This document shows, one piece after another, positions 24,084-32,654 of a stretch of 53,949 nucleotides of DNA; position 1 is the first letter of the stretch, and each line of letters opens with the position of its first letter. The position numbers were made by a program, and so were the translations under genes. The stretch lies in the NCBI RefSeq assembly GCF_004000825.1, contig NZ_BILZ01000042.1, positions 1-53,949 of the forward strand, written 5' to 3'. This DNA is from Paenibacillus kobensis NBRC 15729 (GTDB taxonomy: Bacteria; Bacillota; Bacilli; Paenibacillales; Paenibacillaceae). The notes beneath the pieces are model-generated. The model saw nothing but the letters and a program-made list of their open reading frames with translations, was not told the origin of the DNA and made no database searches.

Positions 24084-26237
24084 ATGGCCCCCAATCAAGA
24101 TAATCGAACATTTACTACCGACGCACCTATTCAAGATCCGAAACTAGATCGGTTCCAGCGATGGCCATTTGCTCAGAGAGTTGCACGCACAATCGCTTCT
24201 CGTCGTGATCCCGGCAGCATTGTTATTGGAATTTATGGAGCGTGGGGTGACGGTAAAACTTCTGTAGTAAACCTAATACACCGAGAATTAGATGATCATG
24301 ATCATGTCATCGTAATTCGCTTCAATCCTTGGCTATTTGGAACAGAAACACAACTGGTACAAAACTTCTTTAATATCCTTGCAGAATCACTGGAACAATC
24401 TATAACGACATATAAAGAAAAAATCGGTGGTTGGTTAGAAAAGTATGGTTCTCTTCTGGCATCTCCTTGGGCCATGGGTGATACCGTCACCGGAATTGGC
24501 AAGGCAATGAACGCAGCGGATATAAATGACTATCGTTCTAGACTCGAAAATCTACTAAAGGAACAACAAAAGCGAGTCGTAATCTTTATGGATGATATTG
24601 ATCGTCTGGACAAATCAGAGATTCAAACCGTATTTAAACTGGTAAAGTTAACAGGTGACTTTGCTCACACCACCTATGTTCTTGCTTTTGATGAGGAAAT
24701 GGTCGCCGCCGCGTTGAGCGAAAAGTACGGAGAAGGAGGTATAGAGGCCGGAAGACACTTTCTCGAGAAAATCGTTCAAGTGCCATTACATCTACCGCTA
24801 GCCGATCAAGATACGCTTCGATCGTATTGTTTTGAAGGGGTTGATGAGGCGCTAAGTATCGCTGGTATTGAATTGACTCAAAATGAAGTAGAGTCGTTTG
24901 TTCGTAGTTTTGTGGAGGGACTTCAAAACCGACTGCTTACCCCTAGAATTGCAAAACGTTATGGTAATGCTCTCATGTTTGCTCTGCCAATTTTAAAGGA
25001 CGAGGTAAATCCAGTTGATCTAATGTTAGTTGAGGGTATCCGTATCTTTTATCCTCAGCTCTATGATCACATCCGAACAAACCCTGGTTTATATGTTGAT
25101 AATCATCGAATGAATCGGATGAGGGGAGATGTGGCGAAGCAGAAGGAGTTAATAGGACAAGGATTCAATGGTCTATCTTCAACTGACCAAAAGTGTGCAG
25201 AGTCATTACTTACTGAGCTATTCCCTAAAGTGGATGCGTTTCTAGAGAGTAATAAGAGATGGCTCAATAATCGTGGACCTTCTGACGGATTAAACGAGAA
25301 ACGAATTGGTACTGGACAATATTTCCCACGATACTTTTTATATGCTATCCCTAAGAACGATATATCCGATTTAATATTAGCCTCTTTCTTTAATGCCTTA
25401 AACGATATATCCCTAGAAGAAGCCGTACAACAACTTCTGGATTTAATAGAAGGAATGCAGCCGAGCCGATTTATCGAAAAACTTCAACAATTCAAAGAAA
25501 AACTTACTCCAGAAGCCGGCATAATGTTAGCTAAAGCCATTGCTCATACCGAACATTTATTCCCGGATGAAACAGCAGTTTTTTCTTTTTTAACATCGCG
25601 TTCTCGATCTATTGCACTCATCATTAGTTTATTGAAAACGATAGACCCAGGAGAGACTCGGTTAGATGCAGCAAAAGTAATACTAAATGAAATTAAATCT
25701 CTTGAATACACAACCTTATGTTTCCATAAGATGCTGTCAGTAAGAGATGATAATATAACAAATAACGAAGCGCTCTTTACGGTTGAAGAAGAATATTATC
25801 TTGGGCTTGTTGTAGTTACGAGAATCAAGCAGCGTGCTTCGGATGGAATTCTTTATATGCAAGAAGAAAATCCAGTAAACTTATTAGAGACTTGGGTGAA
25901 ATTCGGAGACTGGGAAGGGACAAATGAATATTTACAATCAACGTTCGAAGAAGACGTTCATAATGTGTCACATCTATTATTCCGGTATTTGCCACGATAT
26001 TATTCAGTTGGGTCCGGCCAAGAGAGGATAGGTGAGTTCAACCGAGACCAATATATGAAATTACAGCGCGTTATTGATGTTGATGCTATTTTCTTGGCTT
26101 TGAAGAGAGAGTATGGAGACTTATTATCGGAACCTGTGTATGAAAAATTTAATGGCGCGCCTGATAATCAAAAGACTGCTATGCAATTTGCATATATTCA
26201 TCATCAGGTTATGAACGAAGTCAATCAATGTGAATGA
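24084..26237 (+). CDS. KAP family P-loop NTPase
   Basis: This 717-residue protein has Walker A GAWGDGKTS (52-60), the family-typical IRFNPWLFG (about 78-86), Walker B VVIFMDDIDRLD (about 165-176) and VLAFDEEMV. This is the KAP NTPase pattern, named after animal Kidins220 and plasmid PifA, the phage-exclusion protein of F. Many KAP proteins carry transmembrane helices inside the NTPase domain; none is apparent here, so it is probably cytosolic. The 400-residue C-terminal half is helical and unassigned and may be the effector or sensor. The gene is AT-rich relative to both flanks and is bracketed by degenerate repeats, consistent with horizontal gain. An anti-phage role is inferred, not shown. 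Confidence 0.85.
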   Translation: MAPNQDNRTFTTDAPIQDPKLDRFQRWPFAQRVARTIASRRDPGSIVIGIYGAWGDGKTSVVNLIHRELDDHDHVIVIRFNPWLFGTETQLVQNFFNILAESLEQSITTYKEKIGGWLEKYGSLLASPWAMGDTVTGIGKAMNAADINDYRSRLENLLKEQQKRVVIFMDDIDRLDKSEIQTVFKLVKLTGDFAHTTYVLAFDEEMVAAALSEKYGEGGIEAGRHFLEKIVQVPLHLPLADQDTLRSYCFEGVDEALSIAGIELTQNEVESFVRSFVEGLQNRLLTPRIAKRYGNALMFALPILKDEVNPVDLMLVEGIRIFYPQLYDHIRTNPGLYVDNHRMNRMRGDVAKQKELIGQGFNGLSSTDQKCAESLLTELFPKVDAFLESNKRWLNNRGPSDGLNEKRIGTGQYFPRYFLYAIPKNDISDLILASFFNALNDISLEEAVQQLLDLIEGMQPSRFIEKLQQFKEKLTPEAGIMLAKAIAHTEHLFPDETAVFSFLTSRSRSIALIISLLKTIDPGETRLDAAKVILNEIKSLEYTTLCFHKMLSVRDDNITNNEALFTVEEEYYLGLVVVTRIKQRASDGILYMQEENPVNLLETWVKFGDWEGTNEYLQSTFEEDVHNVSHLLFRYLPRYYSVGSGQERIGEFNRDQYMKLQRVIDVDAIFLALKREYGDLLSEPVYEKFNGAPDNQKTAMQFAYIHHQVMNEVNQCE

Positions 26238-26451
26238 TCTTCTCAATCAATTCCCGCCTAATACTGAAAGAAGACAATAAAGTATTTGACCGGAGCTGTT
26301 GATTTTACGTGGTTTTCGGTAATGAAAATTGTCAGGGATAAAAATAGTATTAGACTAAAGCCTGCGAAGCAGCTGGTCGACGCCCCAGCTGCCCGGCGCT
26401 TTTGGAGAGAAGCAGGAGCAGCTCAAGCCGGCCGCGCCGAACAGGAACCGC

Positions 26452-26518
26452 GGCTTCGTCCCAAGCACAGGGAGCACGTACTGTAGCTGTTCGTGCTGGC
26501 CGCCGTCGCCGGCCTCGC
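26452..26518. repeat. Degenerate GC-rich repeat, copy c
   Basis: It shares TGGCCGCCGTCGCCGGC-type sequence and the upstream GGCTTC..TCC block with copy b without gaps over 67 bp. On the plus strand both could encode the end of a peptide like L-x-V-x-A-A-V-A-G; no intact gene remains. Confidence 0.55.
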
Positions 26519-26828
26519 CGCGGGAAATCCGGTTCATGCTATTCTAATACAGATCAGGTTCGTCATCGTAGTGAAATCCCTCTTCCAGTGGTTTATTGCA
26601 GCCGTTACATGTGTCCCAATATCCCCGATCCGTCTGAACCGAATGGACTCCTTTAATTTCCTTGCATGTGCAATAATCCATTTCTGACATTTGTCACACC
26701 ACCTTTTCTATTAATTTTAACAAGAAGCGCTTTTTCAGATAAGTGGTTTAAACAAAAAACAAGTACATTTTCTAGGGGCTCGTTTTATAAGTCGGCAGCC
26801 ATCTCCGGCCGTACCGATTTGGAAGCCC

Positions 26829-26895
26829 GGCTTCCTCCGGAACACCAGCAGAACCAACTACAGCTCCTCGTGACGGCCGCCGTCGCCGGCTGCGC
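26829..26895. repeat. Degenerate GC-rich repeat, copy b
   Basis: It aligns gap-free with copy c, and its first half matches copy a. It lies 149 bp before the frameshifted gene. Confidence 0.55.
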
Positions 26896-27043
26896 TTAAT
26901 GGGAAGGAATCTGCCACCACAAAGGTAAAGCCTCCATGATTCGTCGTAATGACAAGGTGATGAATGACGTTCAGTTTCCGAATTTTTTCCCTCCGACGGT
27001 GCTTTAGTGGTAAAATATTGGGAATGCTAACAGGAGGTGGAAA

Positions 27044-27618
27044 ATGAAAAAGAATAATAGGACTCTTGTAATTTGTGACGTTCAGCAACAATTTGCAAAT
27101 GGATACAGTTTGGAATATATTGAAGAAATTAAGAAGTATATACAAAAAACGAGAAAAACATGGGAAAGAATTATTGTTATTGTTGATGTTGAAAATAGCG
27201 CTGCTCATATTCCTGATTGGATGGAAGCAATCGCAGACGTTGTTGTTCAGAAAATCAGTTGCAACATCAATTACATATATTCGAGAGATGATTATGAGAA
27301 TTATGAAGTAATTGAGAATGGTTGGGTATGGAAAACACCTTCTGAAAGTGTTGTTCATAAACTTAGGGACAATAGAGCCATCGAATTAATTGGTGATATG
27401 GTTTCTGAGTTTAAAAATTAGAAAGTAAGAATGTTTGGTTGCTTGGTGGAGATAAAGAAGCCTGTCTTAAAGATGTGGAGGAAATACTAGAATACTACGA
27501 CGCTGACGTTAAACTTAAAGATAACCTTTTATACTCCACTCCATTACTACTCAATACCAGAGATTTAGGCATGGACTTAGATGGAGGAAAAGTTAATTGG
27601 GTTAATGTTGGTAAATAG
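27044..27618 (+). pseudogene. Isochorismatase-like hydrolase gene broken by a one-base frameshift
   Basis: The first frame (27044-27421) encodes 125 residues starting KKNNRTLVICDVQQQFANG, with the Asp of isochorismatase-like hydrolases (ICDVQ). It stops at TAG 27419-27421. From 27415 the -1 frame continues with clean coding sequence for 67 residues (ESKNVWLLGGDKEACLKDVEE), including a Cys where the family has its nucleophile, and stops at 27616-27618. Adding one A to the five-A run at 27413-27417 joins the two halves into one protein of about 193 residues. The family call is tentative; the split itself is directly visible. It may be a true pseudogene or a sequencing indel. AGGAGGTGG precedes the ATG. 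Between 27619 and 27840 I see no supported gene. Confidence 0.6.
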
Positions 27619-27882
27619 ATCAACGTTGCAGATAATGCGGTTATGTTCGTCGTCAGTATGATCGCTTTGCTACGCAAAGTTTCGTCAATAGAACCATCTC
27701 TTAACAGGTAAGCAATAGTTGATTCAAATACTCGCGAATAAGCTATCAGAAAGGCATTTTCAAGATTAATGAACTTATACAATGAGAGGTCATGGACCAA
27801 GACAAGAACGAGTGGTTTGAGCAATGATTGATAACTCCAAGTGTTGTTCTACGAAAAATGGAGGTTAAGGGGGAATAATTTT

Positions 27883-28365
27883 GTGTCATCCATCATTACC
27901 TTTGGCCTAAAAGAAGAAGGCAATGAATACATATTGAGACCTGCCGCTTATTGTTTGATGTTTAACAAAGAGAAAGATAAAATCGCTGTTATTCAAACAG
28001 CTGACGGCAAGTATTTTCTTCCGGGCGGAGGAATAGAAAACAATGAAACTCATGAGGAGTGTTTAATACGGGAAGCTCAAGAAGAGATGGGGATGCAGGT
28101 TAAAGTAGGCCGTTATATTGGATGTGCTCGGAGATATTTTTACTCCTCTAACGAGTTCAAATATTATCTTAATGAAGGTCACTTTTATCAATGTGATAGG
28201 GGTGAACAATCAGGTAATCCAACAGAAGAAGGGCATTATTTGCGATGGATTGAACCAACTGAAGCGATTAATTGCTTATTCCATGAACATCAAGGTTGGG
28301 CAGTGAAACATATTACAGAATTGAACTATGAGGTAACCTCTTCGACAACACAACGATACATCTGA
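27883..28365 (+). CDS. Nudix hydrolase
   Basis: This protein of about 160 residues has a complete Nudix box, GGGIENNETHEECLIREAQE then EMG (about 46-68), with the metal-binding REAQEEMG core. Nudix enzymes hydrolyse nucleoside diphosphates linked to other groups; the substrate is unknown. The C-terminal WIEPTEAINCLFHEHQGWAV fits housecleaning-type members. GTG 27883 is chosen since AAGGGGG lies about 9 bp upstream; GTG 27841 is in frame and would add 14 residues. It is AT-rich like the rest of the island. Confidence 0.85.
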   Translation: MSSIITFGLKEEGNEYILRPAAYCLMFNKEKDKIAVIQTADGKYFLPGGGIENNETHEECLIREAQEEMGMQVKVGRYIGCARRYFYSSNEFKYYLNEGHFYQCDRGEQSGNPTEEGHYLRWIEPTEAINCLFHEHQGWAVKHITELNYEVTSSTTQRYI

Positions 28366-28401
28366 AGCTTATCATTGACAAAACGAAAAACCGAACATAT
28401 A

Positions 28402-28417
28402 GTGTAGACATCTACAC
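28402..28417. promoter_or_regulatory. Perfect dyad, possible operator
   Basis: GTGTAGA-CA-TCTACAC is a perfect 16-bp inverted repeat. A related dyad lies 129 bp downstream, both ahead of the aldo/keto reductase gene. The 212 bp between the Nudix and reductase genes contain no other supported feature. Confidence 0.4.
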
Positions 28418-28530
28418 AATTTAATGTCACGGCCAAAGCCAAACAATTTATTAACGGGAGAAGCGATGCCTTCTCGAAATCGGAAGAATTGATCACGGAA
28501 TTTGTCATGGTTCTCTTTTTTAAACAAATG

Positions 28531-28544
28531 TGTAGATGGCTACA
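28531..28544. promoter_or_regulatory. Second dyad with the same half-site
   Basis: TGTAG-ATGG-CTACA repeats the TGTAG half-site of 28402-28417 and lies 35 bp before the reductase start, a fitting operator position. The regulator is unknown. Confidence 0.4.
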
Positions 28545-28578
28545 TATTTAGTGAAATAAAATTCAGGAGGTTGTCATA

Positions 28579-29559
28579 ATGAAGGAGCAACGAAACGGTC
28601 TGGAGCTATCAAGAATCGGTCTTGGCTGCGGCCATATGTCAAATGTCAATGAGGCTGCCAAAAGTGCTGGCATTGCCGCCATTCATGCCGCTTTCGAGAG
28701 TGGAATAAATCATCTCAACACGGCGGATTTTTATGGTGCAGGCCGAAGCGAGATGGTCATCGCCGATGCGCTGAAGGGATACAAAAGGGAAGACTATTAT
28801 ATATCGCTAAAGTTTGGAGCATTAAACACGCTTGACGGCTCCCTTTACGGATTGGATGTCTCCCCCAATCATGTGAAGAACTATCTTGCTTATTCGCTCA
28901 AACGACTCAATCTCGACTATATTGACCTTTATCAGCCCGCAAGAATCGATCTGGGTATCCCTGTCGAAGAAACGATAGGTGCCATTTCAGAACTGGTTAA
29001 GGCCGGCTATGTCAGGGAAATTGGAGTCAGTCAGGTCGATGCAGAGACGTTGAGAAGAGCGCATGCGACGTATCCGATCAGCTTGGTGGAGTCCGAGTAC
29101 TCCCTTTTTAACCGTAGCATCGAAAAAGAGATTTTGCCGACTGCAAGGGAATTGGGGATCGGTGTTGTTGCTTTTGGTGCGGTGGCTCATGGACTTCTTG
29201 CCGGTAACTGGACAGAGGAGCGGATCCATAAAAGCAAAGGCGGCTACATCCCGTTATTTTTTGAAGGGAATATAGAGAAAAATGTTGCTCTGGCCAAGAA
29301 ACTCGGTGAGATTGCCGTAAAAAAACAAATGACGTTATCTCAACTGGCGCTCGCCTGGATATTATCCAAAGGTGAAGAAATCAAACCGCTCATAGGTACC
29401 GTATCGCCGGTACATCTTCAAGATGCTTTGCAGTCACTTGATATTCATCTGACTGAAGCTGATGTCAGGGAGATTGAAGAGGCGATACCGGAACATGAGA
29501 TCGCAGGCGCTTCTTTCCCCAATATGCAATTTAGAAACGGTAAGACTGTTCGTGGATAA
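28579..29559 (+). CDS. Aldo/keto reductase
   Basis: This 326-residue (beta/alpha)8 NAD(P)H-dependent oxidoreductase has NTADFYGAGRSE with the catalytic Asp and Tyr (about 49-54), SLKFG with the Lys (about 79), GVSQVDAETL and the C-terminal cofactor segment PLIGTVSPVHL. The catalytic His, normally in a QxHxxD segment, is missing: the text reads DLYQPARIDLG, so Ala or Arg stands in its place. The same change occurs in a known AKR subgroup, so it may still be active. The start follows CAGGAGG. GC content is closer to the core genome than that of the genes before it. Two TGTAG dyads upstream suggest specific regulation. Confidence 0.88.
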   Translation: MKEQRNGLELSRIGLGCGHMSNVNEAAKSAGIAAIHAAFESGINHLNTADFYGAGRSEMVIADALKGYKREDYYISLKFGALNTLDGSLYGLDVSPNHVKNYLAYSLKRLNLDYIDLYQPARIDLGIPVEETIGAISELVKAGYVREIGVSQVDAETLRRAHATYPISLVESEYSLFNRSIEKEILPTARELGIGVVAFGAVAHGLLAGNWTEERIHKSKGGYIPLFFEGNIEKNVALAKKLGEIAVKKQMTLSQLALAWILSKGEEIKPLIGTVSPVHLQDALQSLDIHLTEADVREIEEAIPEHEIAGASFPNMQFRNGKTVRG

Positions 29560-29617
29560 GAGTATGGGTCAGCGTCCGCGATGCGGAGTTCGTATGGCTT
29601 GCTCTTTCTCGTACAAT

Positions 29618-29801
29618 CGGACAAAAAAGTGAAACAAAAGTAAAAAAAAATCTATTTAATTGGAAATGAATGCGTTTTAGTATCTAATTGTAACACTGGT
29701 ATTCCAAGACGAAGGTGAAGGGAGGGAGAACTGAAAAACGTCTTAGCGATGCATGATCCGAATGAGAAACAGACCTTATAAGGAGGAGAATGAGAGACTA
29801 A
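29618..29801 (+). promoter_or_regulatory. Leader of the GH30 xylanase, copy A of a duplicated leader
   Basis: From CGGACAAAAAAGTGAAAC (29618) to AAGGAGGAGAATGAGA (ends 29795) this segment is clearly homologous to 36156-36347 upstream of the GH43 gene. A strong ribosome site precedes a three-codon ORF, ATG-AGA-GAC-TAA (29790-29801). It contains the CRE-like TGAATGCGTTTTAG. The main start codon is 55 bp further on. Confidence 0.7.
29667..29680. promoter_or_regulatory. CRE-like element before GH30
   Basis: TGAATGCGTTTTAG. Read on the minus strand it departs from the CRE consensus at two fixed positions. Related elements are at 21519, 36205 and 51264. Confidence 0.4.
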
Positions 29802-29856
29802 GCTCTGTTTTGTAAGCTCTTGTAAAGCGGAGATAAACAAAAAGGGAGATGAAGTA

Positions 29857-31539
29857 ATGATAACAGGTGTAAGAAAGTCGATTTGTTTGTTGCTGGCATG
29901 CGTTACTGCGTTGTCGCTCCTGGTAACCGTGCCGCACCCTACAGAGGTCTCGGCTGCAAGTGATGTTACGGTTAATCTATCGGCAGAGAAGCAATTGATT
30001 CGCGGCTTCGGCGGTATCAACCATCCGGCTTGGGCGGGCGATTTGACTGCTGCGCAAAGAGAAAACGTTTTCGGGAATGGTGTTAATCAGTTGGGTTTCA
30101 CCGTCTTGAGGATCTATGTCGACGAGAACCGCAACAATTGGTATAAAGAAGTGCCAACCGCTAAGTACGCAATTGAGCACGGCGCAATCGTGTTCGCTTC
30201 GCCTTGGAATCCGCCTGCTAACATGACGGAGACGTTCAATCGCAATGGCGATACGACGGCTAAGCGGCTTCGATACGATATGTACGACAATTATGCTCAG
30301 CATCTAAATGATTTTGTATCTTATATGAAAAATAATGGCGTAAATCTGTATGCGATTTCGGTTCAGAATGAGCCTGATTATGCACACACTTGGACATGGT
30401 GGACGCCGCAGGAGATGCTTCGTTTCATGAAAGAAAATGCAGGTTCTATCAACTGCAAGGTAATAGCTCCGGAGTCATTTTCCTACCTGAAAAACATGTC
30501 TGACCCCATCCTTAACGATCCGCAGGCCTTGGCTAATATGGATATCCTTGGCGCGCATACTTACGGTACGAAGTTCAGTGATTTCGCATACCCGCTCTTC
30601 AAGCAGAAAGGCGGAGGCAAGGAGCTCTGGATGACGGAAGTGTATTATCCGAATAGTGATGATAACTCGGCGGATCGCTGGCCTGAGGCGCTAGATGTAG
30701 CCTACCATATGCACAATGCGATGGTTGAAGGCGATTTCCAAACCTACGTGTGGTGGTATATCCGCAGGCAATATGGTCCGATGAAAGAAGATGGCACGAT
30801 CAGCAAACGCGGTTATTCAATGGCCCAATTCTCGAAATTCGTTCGTCCCGGATATGTAAGGGTCGATGCAACGAAAAACCCGGATACCAATGTTTTCGTG
30901 TCTGCTTATAAAGGCGATAACAAGGTCGTTATCGTTGCAATTAATCGGGGTGCATCTGCTGCGAACCAAAGATTCGTTCTGCAAAATGGAACGGCTTCGA
31001 AGGTATCGGCATGGGTAACGGACGGAAGCAGAAATGTGGCAGCGGGAACATCCATCAATGTGTCGGGCGGTGCATTCACGGCTCAACTTCCAGCCCAAAG
31101 TGTAACGACCTTCGTAAGCGATATTAGCAGCAGCACAGGCAGTACCGGCAGCAGTACTACCTATGAAGCGGAAGCGGGCACAGCTTTGACGAACGCTGCC
31201 GTTGAAACGACGAATGCAGGCTATAACGGTACTGGATATGTCAATTTCAATGCTTCATCGGGTGCAGCTATTCAGTGGAACAGCATCTACTGCAGCGTGA
31301 CGGGAACGAAGAATATTAAATTCCGGTACGCACTGGCATCAGGGACTAGAAATCTGGACGTCTACGTCAATGGGACGAAAGTGATTAGTAACGCCGCTTT
31401 TTCCGCGACAGGCAGTTGGACGGCCTGGGGAGAAAAGACGATCCAGGTACCGATGAACAGCGGAACCAATGCGCTTCAAGTTTTAACGACCGGGACGGAA
31501 GGACCGAATGTCGATAGTATCGTCGTGTCGGCACAGTAA
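29857..31539 (+). CDS. xynC: Secreted GH30_8 glucuronoxylanase with CBM6
   Basis: This 560-residue protein has a signal peptide (about 1-34, ending VSAA), a GH30 catalytic domain (about 36-425), a Ser/Thr/Gly linker and a CBM6 (about 433-560). The acid/base Glu is in SVQNEPDY (about 172) and the nucleophile Glu in WMTEVYY (about 261). WWYIRRQYGPMKEDG carries the arginine used by subfamily 8 to recognise the methylglucuronic acid side chain, so it should cut glucuronoxylan next to those branches. The CBM6 is nearly the same as that of the GH43 protein at 36422-38443. The start follows AAAGGGAGATGAA. Regulation is probably shared with GH43 through a duplicated leader. Confidence 0.94.
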   Translation: MITGVRKSICLLLACVTALSLLVTVPHPTEVSAASDVTVNLSAEKQLIRGFGGINHPAWAGDLTAAQRENVFGNGVNQLGFTVLRIYVDENRNNWYKEVPTAKYAIEHGAIVFASPWNPPANMTETFNRNGDTTAKRLRYDMYDNYAQHLNDFVSYMKNNGVNLYAISVQNEPDYAHTWTWWTPQEMLRFMKENAGSINCKVIAPESFSYLKNMSDPILNDPQALANMDILGAHTYGTKFSDFAYPLFKQKGGGKELWMTEVYYPNSDDNSADRWPEALDVAYHMHNAMVEGDFQTYVWWYIRRQYGPMKEDGTISKRGYSMAQFSKFVRPGYVRVDATKNPDTNVFVSAYKGDNKVVIVAINRGASAANQRFVLQNGTASKVSAWVTDGSRNVAAGTSINVSGGAFTAQLPAQSVTTFVSDISSSTGSTGSSTTYEAEAGTALTNAAVETTNAGYNGTGYVNFNASSGAAIQWNSIYCSVTGTKNIKFRYALASGTRNLDVYVNGTKVISNAAFSATGSWTAWGEKTIQVPMNSGTNALQVLTTGTEGPNVDSIVVSAQ

Positions 31540-31604
31540 ATTAACGTGTCGGTGCAGCAGTAACCATCATTTTGGACATCAAAGAAGTTCGGATCTATGC
31601 CCCA

Positions 31605-31652
31605 ACAAAAATACACCGTTGACCCTTGAGCGGGTTAACGGTGTATTTTTTG
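31605..31652. terminator. Bidirectional terminator
   Basis: A stem of about 16 bp, AATACACCGTTGACCC (31610-31625) with GGGTTAACGGTGTATT (31632-31647), has A-rich sequence on the left and T6 on the right. It lies between the GH30 gene and the convergent PaaX-like gene. Confidence 0.9.
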
Positions 31653-31712
31653 TATCGCGAAGCGCACCGCCGCCCGGAATAGTAAAGCGTGTAAGACACA
31701 TGCAAAGCTGCC

Positions 31713-32546
31713 TCACCTCACGAACCGGGCGTAGTCCGAATCGCGCGGGATCGCCGCAGCCACTTGGTCCGCGCAATGGGTCAACTGCTGCAGCACCTCG
31801 CGACCGATCCAGTCGTGCGGCAGCAGCTCGAACGGGAGCATCGGATCGATTAAGTAGAGTTCGCTGATCTGCTCACCGAGAGCCAGATACAGAACAAACA
31901 CGTCTAACGCATCGGTCATTTCTCGGTTGGTGCCCAGCGCCTCAGCGAGCGATGGCTCGAATTGATCATGGAACCACCTCCGCTTCTCCTCGTATTTCTC
32001 GGCGATTTCCGGCAACGCCCAGATTTTCACCGCCTGCTCGGGGCTAAGAGGCCCCCCCTCGAGACGTCCTGAGAATACCGTCGTGTACGGCTCTGCTTCG
32101 TGCAGTCGAAACAGCTCGGCCAGCTCCTCGCGATAGGCCCAAGGCGACAGGTATACACCGCTGTACATATGCCCGAAACCGGTTTGAAGCAGAGCGGCGC
32201 GAACCTGTTCGCGGCGTTTCCGTTCCGCTTCGGGAAACGCCGTCAGCACCAGATGCCACTGGCCGTCCCATTGTTCGCCATAGAGCTGCGGTTTACGGTT
32301 AATCGAGTGGACGAAGGCCCTTCCGGCGTCGGTAATCCGGTATGTAGAGCGAGACGGCGAATCGACATAGCGGTCCTTCTTCAGCCGTGACAGCATGTTG
32401 CGGATGTAAGCCGCCGAATAACCCCTCTTCGCGTAAATACGGATGAGCTCCTGTGTCTCCAGATTGTCGGCTTTGGATAACAAGAAGAGCATCTGTTTCT
32501 CGACCGAAATCAAATTTTCACGCTCCCAATGATTGACAGCAGCCAC
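31713..32546 (-). CDS. PaaX-like transcriptional regulator
   Basis: This protein of about 277 residues has an N-terminal winged helix (QMLFLLSKADNLETQELI ... YIRNMLSRLKKD), a central PaaX-type domain (WHLVLTAFPEAERKRREQVR) and a C-terminal segment with LYLIDPMLPFELLPHDWIGR, which is typical of PaaX family regulators. The best studied member represses phenylacetate degradation in response to phenylacetyl-CoA; no paa genes are in this window, so the ligand is unknown. GTG 32546 has no good ribosome site, whereas TTG 32513 has GGGAG about 10 bp upstream and is a likely alternative. It may control the divergent gene at 32655. Confidence 0.8.
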   Translation of the reverse strand: MAAVNHWERENLISVEKQMLFLLSKADNLETQELIRIYAKRGYSAAYIRNMLSRLKKDRYVDSPSRSTYRITDAGRAFVHSINRKPQLYGEQWDGQWHLVLTAFPEAERKRREQVRAALLQTGFGHMYSGVYLSPWAYREELAELFRLHEAEPYTTVFSGRLEGGPLSPEQAVKIWALPEIAEKYEEKRRWFHDQFEPSLAEALGTNREMTDALDVFVLYLALGEQISELYLIDPMLPFELLPHDWIGREVLQQLTHCADQVAAAIPRDSDYARFVR

Positions 32547-32564
32547 AATATGGTTGTAACATAA

Positions 32565-32578
32565 ATTGTGTCGACAAT
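32565..32578. promoter_or_regulatory. Small dyad between divergent genes
   Basis: ATTGT-GTCG-ACAAT lies between the PaaX-like gene and the stalk-PEBP gene and could be an operator for either. AT-rich promoter-like sequence follows to 32630. Confidence 0.3.
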
Positions 32579-32654
32579 CAAATATTTAGTTATAAACGCG
32601 GTGCCGCTAAATTTATTATAACTCATATTTTGCTAGAAGGAGAGTTGATGATCC

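Larger units (their letters stand above)
26238..27043. other. Gene-poor segment with degenerate repeats
   Basis: No convincing coding region is present in these 800 bp. Short GC-rich islands (26452-26518 and 26829-26895) lie in AT-rich DNA. They are about 73 percent identical to each other over 67 bp and similar to 23804-23850. The pattern suggests insertion and decay of foreign DNA. AACAGGAGGTGG just before 27044 is the ribosome site of the next gene. Confidence 0.6.

Noticed and set aside
26858-27358. 166-codon minus-strand frame
   Set aside because: It is antisense to the isochorismatase-like gene and driven by AT-rich sequence.
27405-27425. Programmed -1 frameshift joining the two halves of the hydrolase-like gene
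   Set aside because: The zero-frame codons TTT AAA AAT do not form an X-XXY-YYZ slippery heptamer and no downstream pseudoknot is evident. A simple indel in the A-run is more likely.
27495-27824. 109-codon minus-strand frame
   Set aside because: It is partly antisense to the frameshifted gene, with no ribosome site or known domain. It may be residue of decayed DNA.
28366-28578. Remnant of a regulator gene between the Nudix and reductase genes
   Set aside because: Short coding-like stretches exist but are in different frames with stops and cannot be assigned.
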